Assembly (NCBI GenBank): GCA_003222895.1
Contig: QHXI01000078.1
Location: forward strand, 22,052-86,051
Reading direction: 5' to 3'
Length of the DNA: 64,000 nucleotides
Source: Acidobacteriota bacterium
GTDB lineage: Bacteria; Acidobacteriota; Blastocatellia; Pyrinomonadales; Pyrinomonadaceae
The translations under genes and the position numbers were made by a program. The notes under the pieces were generated by a model. That model saw only the letters and a program-made list of their open reading frames with translations. It was not told the origin of the DNA and searched no databases. Positions 41,252 through 49,116 of this stretch are shown in pieces (position 1 is the first letter of the stretch; every line of letters starts with the position of its first letter).

Positions 41252-43219
41252 TTGTTCAGCGATCAATTTCGCCGCGGCGAGTCCGACAAGAATAAGTTAG
41301 CCGGGTTGACCGGTTCGAAAATCATTTCGACGTTGTCGGACGTCGCTTGGAAAGCATTCCAATCCGTTAACAAGCTGCTGCCCGAAGGCGAGGCTATTCG
41401 GCCCAAATGGGCGCCCGGGCCGCTGCTAAAATCCTACGAACGAACCGCGCCGCCACTTGGTTTTCCCAGAGAGACTGACTCGCTTTGTCCGCGCTGCGTG
41501 AAGGAAGTGCGCACCGCCGTGATTACTGGCGAAACGACGCTCGAGACGTTGATGCACCAGCATCCCGGCGAACTCAAAGCGCAGATTCTCGAAGAGAACG
41601 GCCAAGTCATTATGCGCAAGACTTGCCCGAAGCACGGCGAGTTCACGGACGTGATGGCTACCGATCCGGCCTTCCTCGAAAGAATTGAATCGCTCTTCTT
41701 CGGTCGCGACTTTCGCGCCGCTGAAGACGCCAACGTTCACAAGCATGGAACGTCGAACATCAAGTTCGGTCGCGGCGCGGTACTGACAGTTGACCTAACG
41801 AATCGGTGCAACATGATGTGCGACCCGTGCTTCATGGATGCAAACCAGGTCGGCTATGTGCACGAACCGACTTTCGAAGATACGAAAGCAATTCTCGATC
41901 GCGCAGTTTCATTCAAACCAAAACGACAAGTCATTATTCTTTTCTCGGGCGGCGAGCCAACACTCTCGCCTTACTACCTCGACGCAGTTGCTTACGCAAA
42001 GAAGGTTGGTTTCTATCGCATTCTCGCGGCGACCAACGGAATTCGTTTCGCAGAAGATATTGAGTTTTGCAAAGCCGCGAAAGCCGCGGGCCAACATGGC
42101 GTTTACCTGCAATTCGACGGTGTCGGCGAAGAGAAGAACAAGCATCGGGGCGTCGGGAATTTGTTCGACGTGAAAGTGCGGGCGATCGAAAATCTTGCGA
42201 AGGTCGGAATCAAAGTCACTCTCGTTGTCACGATCGTCAACAGCATTAACAACGACGCGATCGGACAAATCGTCGAGTTCGCCGCAAAGAACATCGACAA
42301 AGTTCAGACGATTGCCTTTCAACCTGTTTCATTCACTGGTCGCGACGAAGATATTTCAGATGAGCTGCGCACGAAGTGGCGTTACACGCTCGCCGGCATG
42401 ACGCACGATTTGAAGGATCAACTCGGCGGCCGGATGCAGCCTTTGCGCGATTGGTTCCCGCTGTCGTCGTACTCAGCTTTCACCAGCGTGATGGACATGC
42501 TGCAAGGCGCTGACGCGCCGTGGGGATGGTCGTCGTGCAATTGCCATCCGAACTGCGGCATCTTCACGCTGGCGGTGGTAAACAAGAAGACCGGCGACTT
42601 CTGTTCGCTGTTCGAGTTCTTTAACTACGAACAGTTCATGAAGGACGTCGCCGTGATCACCGACACGGCGCGCGGCAAAAAGCTTTCGTACGCGCAGCTG
42701 GCGATGGCCATCATGCGGAATTACGACGCAAGCAAAGCGCCAGAGGGCTTTCCGATCTCGCAGATCGTAAATCTGTTCAAGCCGTCGTCAACCAACTCAA
42801 ATTCTGATCGTAACGATCGCATGACCAGCGCCGGCCAGGACAGCCTGGCCGATAATTGGCGCGTCCTCTGCGTCGAAGGCATGTGGTTTCAGGACCTGTT
42901 CAATTACGATTTTCGCCGCACAGAGATGTGTGTGATTCCGTATGGCACGCAGGAAGGCGAGATTTCATTCTGCGCCTACAACACCGGCGTGGGTTGGCGG
43001 CAGATCATCGAGAACATGCACAAGACGGCAAACCTCGCCGACTGGTACAAGGAAAACGAGCGCCACGCCGTTTACGCCGCCGGGCATGAAGTTCCAAATA
43101 TTCCCAAGAAGCATTCGTTAAGTTTGCCGATCGTGAATGCGATCATCGCTGAAGATAACAACGGTTCAAGTCCGAGTCCGTATCTAATCGAAGAGCGGGA
43201 AGAAGAAGTATTCGTCTGA
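41252..43219 (+). CDS. Radical SAM enzyme of tetraether/membrane-spanning lipid synthase type (Tes/MSS-like)
   Basis: 655 residues from TTG 41252, supported by AAGAGGAGAG at 41236-41245. The radical SAM cluster site is C186-x3-C190-x2-C193 ('TNRCNMMCDPC'), followed by 'LFSGGEPTLSP'. An N-terminal four-ligand metal site is suggested by C79/C82 ('LCPRC') and C125/H128 ('KTCPKHG'). Extra Cys groups at 429, 431, 435, 451 ('SSCNCHPNC', 'GDFCSLF') and at 540, 560, 574 ('EMCVIPYG', 'SFCAYNTG') would bind auxiliary iron-sulphur clusters. This layout is that of the archaeal tetraether synthase (MJ0619 type) and of bacterial homologues linked to membrane-spanning diabolic-acid lipids. It would couple two lipid tails end to end. 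Substrate is inferred. Confidence 0.72.
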   Translation: MFSDQFRRGESDKNKLAGLTGSKIISTLSDVAWKAFQSVNKLLPEGEAIRPKWAPGPLLKSYERTAPPLGFPRETDSLCPRCVKEVRTAVITGETTLETLMHQHPGELKAQILEENGQVIMRKTCPKHGEFTDVMATDPAFLERIESLFFGRDFRAAEDANVHKHGTSNIKFGRGAVLTVDLTNRCNMMCDPCFMDANQVGYVHEPTFEDTKAILDRAVSFKPKRQVIILFSGGEPTLSPYYLDAVAYAKKVGFYRILAATNGIRFAEDIEFCKAAKAAGQHGVYLQFDGVGEEKNKHRGVGNLFDVKVRAIENLAKVGIKVTLVVTIVNSINNDAIGQIVEFAAKNIDKVQTIAFQPVSFTGRDEDISDELRTKWRYTLAGMTHDLKDQLGGRMQPLRDWFPLSSYSAFTSVMDMLQGADAPWGWSSCNCHPNCGIFTLAVVNKKTGDFCSLFEFFNYEQFMKDVAVITDTARGKKLSYAQLAMAIMRNYDASKAPEGFPISQIVNLFKPSSTNSNSDRNDRMTSAGQDSLADNWRVLCVEGMWFQDLFNYDFRRTEMCVIPYGTQEGEISFCAYNTGVGWRQIIENMHKTANLADWYKENERHAVYAAGHEVPNIPKKHSLSLPIVNAIIAEDNNGSSPSPYLIEEREEEVFV

Positions 43220-43281
43220 CGCCATAACCTCCCGCGCTTCCACGAAACCACCAGCAACTTTACCCAAAAGGAGAGTTCCCC

Positions 43282-43848
43282 ATGTCTCAAAGTGTCCCTA
43301 ATCAGACAGTGGTTGTCTACAGAGCCACTGCCTATCTTGTAATTGTTTGTTTAGCGTTAAGTTTCCTGGCGACGGTCAATATCGCTCGCGTTACTCAAAA
43401 CGAAGCGCAAGCCGCGGAGGTCACGATTCCGGACGGCACCGAGTTCGAAGTTCTAACCGTCGATGAAATCTCCAGCAAGACTAACACCGAAGGTGATCCT
43501 CTGACCTTCAAAGTAGCGGAAGACGTCAAAATTGGCGGTCGGGTAGCGATCGCAAAAGACACGATCGTAAAAGGAACCGTTTCCAATGCGCAGAAGAGCG
43601 GACACATGGGTAAGAGTGGCAAACTCGGCGTCCGTGTCGAGTCAACGCTCGCTGTCGATGGTCAAAAGGTGCGATTGCGCGCCTCCAAGGGTAAGGAAGG
43701 CGACGACAAAACAGGATCTGTGATTGCGCTCACGATTCTTGTGAGTCCGCTGTTTCTTCTGAAGCATGGTAAGGATGCGAAAATCACACCCGGAACCAGG
43801 ATTAAGGTTTACACAGACGAAGAAACGAAAGTCAAAATGAAAGTCTGA
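43282..43848 (+). CDS. Exported protein of unknown function, VirB10-like barrel possible
   Basis: 188 residues from ATG 43282, preceded by AAAGGAGAG. One hydrophobic N-terminal segment ('AYLVIVCLALSFLATVNIA') acts as signal or anchor. The rest is beta-rich: 'IPDGTEFEVLTVDEISSKTN', 'DPLTFKVAEDVKIGG', 'AIAKDTIVKGTVSNAQ', and 'TPGTRIKVYTDEE'. The 'pDGTxfevrt...aGtxv.G.V' pattern resembles TrbI/VirB10-like OB or barrel domains found alone in many soil bacteria. A second hydrophobic patch 'SVIALTILVSPLFLL' lies near the end. It follows the Tes-like gene by 62 bases, so co-expression is possible. Confidence 0.6.
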   Translation: MSQSVPNQTVVVYRATAYLVIVCLALSFLATVNIARVTQNEAQAAEVTIPDGTEFEVLTVDEISSKTNTEGDPLTFKVAEDVKIGGRVAIAKDTIVKGTVSNAQKSGHMGKSGKLGVRVESTLAVDGQKVRLRASKGKEGDDKTGSVIALTILVSPLFLLKHGKDAKITPGTRIKVYTDEETKVKMKV

Positions 43849-43872
43849 CCTTTACTCCTTGCCTTAAGTCAT

Positions 43873-43906
43873 AAAAAACCGGCGCGACTCTTTCGAGGCA
43901 CGCCGG
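43873..43906 (-). terminator. Rho-independent terminator between convergent genes
   Basis: Stem CCGGCG (43879-43884) / CGCCGG (43901-43906), extended by GCGA/TCGA-like pairing inside. On the minus strand it is followed by TTTTTT (complement of 43873-43878), so it terminates the PKD/OmpA-like gene and perhaps serves the plus-strand gene as well. Confidence 0.8.
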
Positions 43907-43934
43907 ATCAGTTCAGCTAAGTTAGCTTACGATC

Positions 43935-44924
43935 TTATCGCTGTGGCACCGGAGGCGGAGCGCCTTCGGGGACAACCCACAACTCGAACAGCCAATCTTC
44001 GCGGGCCGGCGCCATCGTGATCACGACGCGGCTCTTATCCAGCCCACGGGTGTTAACCAAATAGTCGACAATTCGCTGCGCGCGAGCCTGGGCTTGCGCC
44101 GGACCAGCTTTGCGTGACGGATAAACGATCACGTAGCCCTGCGATCCTGGCTCTTGCTGCAACTGAATCGCATAGTTGTCGAGGCGCGCCTTCTCGTCGT
44201 TGCGCGCGATGTCGTAGTACTCGTCAAACTTATGCGGCTTATTCACGATTGGAATTATTACGGCGCAACTCGCCGGACATGGCATTCCAAAACCACCGAT
44301 GTCCAAAGTGGCACGTAAAGTCTGGCCGGCCAATCCAGTCGTATCGACTGTGATGCTCGGCGTTCCCTGACCGCTCGTGATCCGTCCGGCAGTGATGGTC
44401 CAATTGTATGTCGGCGTGATGCCCCGTGTGCCGCCGTTTAGTTCCGCGGTGAAGGTAACGGGTGCGCCTTCCTTGCCGGCTTCGGGACATGAGACTGAAA
44501 CGCTCGGGCAAACCGGCTGAGGCCGCTCAGGCGGACACTCGAGGACGATCACCGAAATGGATGAGAACGCGACGCAGTTTCCGTCGTGACCATCGTCAAC
44601 TTCGACCACCGCCTGATATGCGCCGGGCGCTGCACCGCCAAGATCCCAAGTCGGATTTGGCCCATCACCTCTGAGCCGTCCACCGTTCACCGTCCATCGA
44701 TAGCGCAGACGCGCGCCGTCGTTTGACTTCGCATTTGCGGTTAATTGCACGTGATTGTCATCGCACGCTTTGACCAGCGTTGGTTCAGCGACGAGTGATA
44801 ACGTCGGCGGAGCTGAAATTTTTTCGTGTTTTTTCTTTTTGGGCTTTGCTTCAACCGAGAAGGTGAGCAGCGCGGCGATTGCGGCCGTCAACACGAGACC
44901 AAACCAGAGACTCTTTCGAGACAT
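43935..44924 (-). CDS. Secreted PKD-like domain protein with OmpA-like C-terminus
   Basis: 329 residues from ATG 44924. Signal peptide ('FGLVLTAAIAALLTFSVEA'), a Lys-rich linker, then two Ig/PKD-like domains ('LTANAKSNDGARLRYRWTVNGG', 'GAYQAVVEVDDG'; 'FTAELNGGTRGITPTYNWTI') with several Cys that may form disulphides. Residues about 230-315 resemble an OmpA/MotB peptidoglycan-binding domain: 'KFDEYYDIARNDEKARLDNY', 'GYVIVYPSRKA', 'ARAQRIVDYLVNTRGLDKSR'. A periplasmic or outer-membrane structural role is likely. Its 5' leader may be structured. Confidence 0.75.
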   Translation of the reverse strand: MSRKSLWFGLVLTAAIAALLTFSVEAKPKKKKHEKISAPPTLSLVAEPTLVKACDDNHVQLTANAKSNDGARLRYRWTVNGGRLRGDGPNPTWDLGGAAPGAYQAVVEVDDGHDGNCVAFSSISVIVLECPPERPQPVCPSVSVSCPEAGKEGAPVTFTAELNGGTRGITPTYNWTITAGRITSGQGTPSITVDTTGLAGQTLRATLDIGGFGMPCPASCAVIIPIVNKPHKFDEYYDIARNDEKARLDNYAIQLQQEPGSQGYVIVYPSRKAGPAQAQARAQRIVDYLVNTRGLDKSRVVITMAPAREDWLFELWVVPEGAPPPVPQR

Positions 44925-45229
44925 CGTTGTTTACCTTTCAAAAAATGGGACGCAGCCGGGCAACGGACTACGCCTCTTGAAGTTTTCGGGAAGTTTAGGC
45001 TTCCGGCACCCCGAAATCCAGAGATGACAAGCAAGTAAAAGGGCTAATGGCTTTCCGTTTCCAATGCGAAAGTTAAAACCGCCTACCCTAGCAGGCGGTT
45101 AATCTCTTTCATTAAAGGATTGTGGAGTGTCAGGATTAGCCCCGGCTACCGGAGGCGGCTTCGCCACTCAAACTGATTCTGCCTTCAGAACTTGACGCGC
45201 AGGACACTGCTCGCTGTAGAGTCTGAACG
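44925..45229. other. 305-base divergent intergenic region with hairpins
   Basis: Read on the minus strand, the leader of the PKD/OmpA gene holds a hairpin GGAAG-loop-CTTCC (45004 to 44989) whose loop 'CCTAAA' could pair with a downstream GAGGC (44976 to 44972) as a pseudoknot. A second perfect hairpin AACCGCCT/AGGCGGTT lies at 45078-45102, with a weak T-rich tail. No open reading frame is convincing. Confidence 0.45.
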
Positions 45230-46417
45230 ATGCAACGCGTGACTGTGTGCCTGCCGGCGCGATCGACTACTTACGAAATAGGAATTGCAGCCGGACTGTT
45301 ATCGCAGCTCGGTGAAAATGTAAGAGGCTGTCTCGGCAGTCCCGCGCGGCGCGTAGTCATTATCTCTAACCCCAGAGTCTTTGATCTGTTTGGCACGAAG
45401 GCTGTCCGTAATCTGCGCGCCTCGGGTTTTGAAGTTAGCAAATGGCTGATGAAAGACGGCGAGCGATACAAGAATCTTCGTTCGCTCGAGCAGGCGCTGA
45501 ACTTTTTCATCGAAGCAGGTTTGGAAAGAAACGATGCGGTCGTCGCACTGGGCGGCGGAGTCGTGGGTGATCTCGCCGGCTTTGCGGCAGCGACGTATTT
45601 GCGCGGGGTCGATTTCATTCAAATTCCGACAACGCTGCTGGCTCAGATCGATTCATCGGTTGGTGGCAAGACAGGAACGAACTTGTCTGGTGGAAAGAAT
45701 CTGGTCGGCGCATTTCATCAGCCGCGTCTGGTGGTGATTGATACAGACACGCTGCGAACTTTGCCGCGACGTGAGTTGACCGCCGGTTGGTGCGAAGCCG
45801 TGAAGCAGGGCGCAGTCGGTGATCGGAAGTTGTTCGATCGAACCGTGCGACTCATCCGCAGCATTGATTCAAGTCTGGGGGGCGATCGGGCTCGAGGCGC
45901 GCGAAAAAAATTGGAGTTACAGACTGAAGTGTATGCGACTGAGCTCGCGGCCACGATTGCTGCGCATTGTCGCTTCAAAGCTTCCATCGTTGCCGGAGAC
46001 GAACGCGAGGCAATCGATCGCGAAGATCGGCGCTCGCGGCGGATTCTTAACTTTGGCCACACGGCCGCGCACGCTTTGGAAGCTGTGACTCGATACCGGC
46101 GCTTTCGTCATGGCGAGGCAGTGGGCCACGGAATGCTGATGGCGGGCGCGCTGTCAAAAAATCTAGGCATGCTCGCTAGCGGCGAGTTAGAATTGTTACG
46201 TGAAGCGGTCGCGGCGTGCGGACCGCTCCCGCGCGCGAACGACATCGACGTCAGCGCGCTGATGCGAGCGATGAAAAGCGACAAGAAATCTGTCGGCGGG
46301 CGAATCAAATGGGTACTGTTGGAACGGATCGGCAGCGCGCGCATTGTTGACGGAAACGAAATCGATGCCCTCGCGTTGCGAGCAGCGCTTCGTGAAAGCT
46401 TGCGGGACACGAGTTAG
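45230..46417 (+). CDS. aroB: 3-dehydroquinate synthase
   Basis: 395 residues from ATG 45230, slightly longer than the usual 360. Second step of the shikimate pathway, NAD+- and metal-dependent. Key segments: 'GERYKNLRSLEQ', the NAD-binding 'VALGGGVVGDLAGFAAATYLRG' region, 'IPTTLLAQIDSSVGGKTGTN', and metal ligands Glu in 'GWCEAVKQG' and His in 'NFGHTAAHALE' and 'RHGEAVGHGM'. No other aro gene is adjacent. A small membrane-anchored protein follows 48 bases downstream. Confidence 0.95.
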   Translation: MQRVTVCLPARSTTYEIGIAAGLLSQLGENVRGCLGSPARRVVIISNPRVFDLFGTKAVRNLRASGFEVSKWLMKDGERYKNLRSLEQALNFFIEAGLERNDAVVALGGGVVGDLAGFAAATYLRGVDFIQIPTTLLAQIDSSVGGKTGTNLSGGKNLVGAFHQPRLVVIDTDTLRTLPRRELTAGWCEAVKQGAVGDRKLFDRTVRLIRSIDSSLGGDRARGARKKLELQTEVYATELAATIAAHCRFKASIVAGDEREAIDREDRRSRRILNFGHTAAHALEAVTRYRRFRHGEAVGHGMLMAGALSKNLGMLASGELELLREAVAACGPLPRANDIDVSALMRAMKSDKKSVGGRIKWVLLERIGSARIVDGNEIDALALRAALRESLRDTS

Positions 46418-46465
46418 AGCGGGGAATAGGCTAAGGTTTAGTAAAGGCTAATTCATTTTAAGAAC

Positions 46466-46840
46466 ATGTCAAGAAATAACGAACAAGGCAGCGCGCGCGT
46501 CAAGCTGATTGTCTTTCTGGTCATCTTTGCTTTGGTCAGTTACGTTGGTTACATGTACCTGCCGGTCGCGGTCGACTCGTACTACTATAAGGACTTTATG
46601 CAGAACAAGGTGGACCAGGCGGCCGCTCTGGGTTACGACAGCGGATGGCTTAAAGATCAGATGGTGAAGATCGGCCCCGAATATCATGTGCCTCCCGACG
46701 CCCTGATCACCGCGGGTCCTAACGATCAACGCGTGGAACTTCACGTCAAATTCACACGACCGATTTCATTCCCCGGCTATACCTACAACTACGAATTCGA
46801 TCACACGGTCAAGAGTTCGACATTTCTAAGCAGCAAGTAG
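46466..46840 (+). CDS. Small membrane-anchored protein, unknown
   Basis: 124 residues from ATG 46466. One N-terminal membrane helix ('VKLIVFLVIFALVSYVGYMYL') is followed by an extracytoplasmic domain of about 90 residues with 'YYKDFMQNKVDQAAALGYDSG' and a beta-rich end 'VELHVKFTRPISFPGYTYNY'. The layout (anchor plus small alpha/beta domain) resembles DUF4845-type proteins of other phyla, but I cannot confirm that. The gap to the next gene (about 190 bases) holds only a hairpin. Confidence 0.6.
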   Translation: MSRNNEQGSARVKLIVFLVIFALVSYVGYMYLPVAVDSYYYKDFMQNKVDQAAALGYDSGWLKDQMVKIGPEYHVPPDALITAGPNDQRVELHVKFTRPISFPGYTYNYEFDHTVKSSTFLSSK

Positions 46841-46966
46841 ACTCTTCTAAGCCCATTCTTCGAACGCCAACAGCGCATCGCTACTTCCCACCGTATAAGC
46901 AATTTGTGCTGCGGTGCAGTAACGTAACTAATCGGGTTCATCGGGGCGTCGCCGAAGCCCAATCAA

Positions 46967-47007
46967 TAAGAGGCCACTAGAGAGCTGACTCCAGGTGGTC
47001 TCTCTTG
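46967..47007. terminator. Hairpin in convergent gap, possible terminator
   Basis: 'AAGAGGCCACTAGAGAG' and 'CCAGGTGGTCTCTCTT' can form an imperfect stem between two convergent genes. A T-run is weak on both strands, so termination is only suggested by position. Confidence 0.4.
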
Positions 47008-47030
47008 ATGTTGTCTTCCGAGTATTCTGA

Positions 47031-49022
47031 TCAAGCAACAGGCTGTGTGGCGAAGGCTGTTAATTGCACCAGCGACTGCGGAGCTTCGGCAAGCCATGTC
47101 GTGGGACAAACTCCACAACGAGTGCATTGATTGACGGAAGGGCAGGGAGCAGTCGAACGAGCTTCGTGCGCGCGTTCGTCTTCACGCTGCATGAATTCAC
47201 GAGAGATGCCGGAATCCACAATGTCCCAGGGAAGAATTTCATCGTAAGCACGACGGCGACTGGTGTGAAAGTAGGGATCGATTTGAGTTTCGCGAATCGC
47301 GGCGTTCAAATCGCTATTCAACCGCGCGGTTGCTTCGATCGCACGAGCAATCCGTCGATCACCCGAAGAGAAGAGAGCCTGTTCATGAGCAATACGCGCC
47401 GACATCGCGCGCACTTCGACGTTGGGGATGCGCGCGAGCTTCTTGCTGACAAACTTCAAACGGCGCTTCAATTCTTTTTCTTCACAAATTGGTTCCCATT
47501 GAAACGGCGTGTTGGGTTTCGGCACAAACCCATTTAGTGAAGGAATGATCTTGCCGGCGCGACCGAAACGCTTGCCGGCTTCGAGCATGCGATCCTTGAT
47601 GCGCTCGACTAAAACGATCATCTCTTCCAGATCTTCGTCGGTTTCCGTCGGCAAGCCCACCATCATATAGAGCTTGACGGTCAACATGCCGCGATCGAAA
47701 ACCGCGCCGCAGATATCGACAATCTCGTCATTGGTCAGATTCTTATTGATGACGCGGCGCAGTCGATCCGATCCGGTTTCCGGCGCGACTGCGATCTGTT
47801 GATCGCGAGATTCAACCAGCGCGTCCAGCAGCTCGTCCGAAATTTGATCGAGACGAAGAGAAGAAACTGAAATCCGATAATCCATAGCGCGCAGGCCCTG
47901 GAGAATTTCGCTGATCTCCGGATGATCGCAGACAGCAGTCGAAACTAAACCAATCTTGTCGGTCTTTGAGCGCCACGCTCGCGCTTTTGCCAGAATGTCC
48001 CGCGCCGGCACGACGCGCGGCGGCCAATAGTTGTAGCCGGCCCAGCAGAAGCGGCAGCCCTGCGAGCATCCGCGCGAAATTTCAATCAGAAATCGATCGC
48101 CCATCTCGGCTTGCGGCGCGAAAATTGTCGTCGAGGGTGCGAAGATCTCATCACGTCTCAATTGATCGACGAGATCGGTTTGCCCGCGACGAATCGCGCG
48201 GCGGAGACTGCCTTCTTTCGGATTCTGGGCGGAGATCGCGCGGCCGACTCGAGTCGGAACGCCATCTTCGAGTGGTGTGTATGCGGCGACAGTTTGGTCT
48301 TGGTTGTGGCTGACGAAATAAAGCGAAGGCACGTAGAATCCGCGGCCTTGTCGCGCCAATGCTAAAAGCAGTTCGTCTTTGCTTTCATTTTCGAGAATCG
48401 CATCAACCAGCTTTGGCCCGAGGATTTCGCCTTCACCGACACCGATCACATCCGTGAATTCGGCAATAGGTTCCGGATTCAGGAACGACGATGCGCCGCC
48501 CATGACAATCAATGGATCATGTTTCGTGCGGTCTTTCGACCAAACCGGCACGCCGCTTAGCTGCAGCATGCGCGCCATGTTCACGTAATCAGTTTCGAAG
48601 GAAATCGAAAAGGCGATCACGTCGAATTCGCGGACGGGTGTTTGTGATTCGAGTGAAAGCAACGGCGTGCGAATGCGTTCGTACTCGGCGAGTTCGTTGA
48701 TCGGGTCGGAACCCCGCCCATTCGGAACGGAGTGATCATAGCCAGACGTGTCAGAAGCCCGCGCGTGAGCCAGGGCTCGCTTGCGGGAGTTGCCCTCCCT
48801 AACGGTCGGCCTTCTGATACTTTCCGGCAGGAAAACTCGCTCGCATGAAACATCAGGAATGTTATTGAAGATTTCATACATCGCCTGAAAGCCAAGGTTC
48901 GCCATGCCGATTGAATACACGTTGGGATAGCAGAGCGCGATGCGCAATTGCGCGCCGCGCTTCAACACCCAGCCGTCTTCCGAGGCGAGTTTGCGTTTAT
49001 AGCTTTCGACGATCTTGTTCAT
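47031..49022 (-). CDS. B12-binding-type radical SAM protein (TIGR03960-like) with in-frame repeat insert
   Basis: 663 residues from ATG 49022. An N-terminal cobalamin-binding-like Rossmann region ('RIALCYPNVYSIGMANLGFQAM', 'FDVIAFSISFETDYVNMARML', 'DVIGVGEGE') precedes the radical SAM core with C-x3-C-x2-C in 'SRGCSQGCRFCWAGYNYW', then 'VSSLRLDQISDELLDAL', 'VAPETGSDRLRR' and 'LYMMVGLPTETDED'. Near the C-terminus 'CTRCGVC' could hold another metal site. Members often occur beside a small DUF2344 partner and are linked to RNA or tRNA modification, but no partner is seen here. Residues about 67-109 are an insert encoded by a palindromic repeat and do not match the family. Confidence 0.85.
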   Translation of the reverse strand: MNKIVESYKRKLASEDGWVLKRGAQLRIALCYPNVYSIGMANLGFQAMYEIFNNIPDVSCERVFLPESIRRPTVREGNSRKRALAHARASDTSGYDHSVPNGRGSDPINELAEYERIRTPLLSLESQTPVREFDVIAFSISFETDYVNMARMLQLSGVPVWSKDRTKHDPLIVMGGASSFLNPEPIAEFTDVIGVGEGEILGPKLVDAILENESKDELLLALARQGRGFYVPSLYFVSHNQDQTVAAYTPLEDGVPTRVGRAISAQNPKEGSLRRAIRRGQTDLVDQLRRDEIFAPSTTIFAPQAEMGDRFLIEISRGCSQGCRFCWAGYNYWPPRVVPARDILAKARAWRSKTDKIGLVSTAVCDHPEISEILQGLRAMDYRISVSSLRLDQISDELLDALVESRDQQIAVAPETGSDRLRRVINKNLTNDEIVDICGAVFDRGMLTVKLYMMVGLPTETDEDLEEMIVLVERIKDRMLEAGKRFGRAGKIIPSLNGFVPKPNTPFQWEPICEEKELKRRLKFVSKKLARIPNVEVRAMSARIAHEQALFSSGDRRIARAIEATARLNSDLNAAIRETQIDPYFHTSRRRAYDEILPWDIVDSGISREFMQREDERAHEARSTAPCPSVNQCTRCGVCPTTWLAEAPQSLVQLTAFATQPVA
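48749..48817. repeat. Palindromic repeat inserted in frame in the radical SAM gene
   Basis: Ends 'CAGAAGCCCG' and 'CGGCCTTCTG' are inverted copies; the inner arm carries 'CCCTCCCTAACGGTCGG'. Related copies are at 52984-53015 (mutS2) and 57676-57712 (ROK gene end). Translated on the minus strand the core reads 'RPTVREG'. The frame stays open across it. Confidence 0.85.
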
Positions 49023-49116
49023 GAACCATTAGAGCCACAGATGCACAGATAAACACAGATCAGAAAATACTGTAATTAATCCGTGTAATCTGCGTTCATC
49101 TGTGGCTAATTTGCCC

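Noticed and set aside
48700..48830. Frameshift or gene fusion in the radical SAM gene
   Set aside because: The frame is continuous and the extra residues are fully explained by the palindromic repeat.
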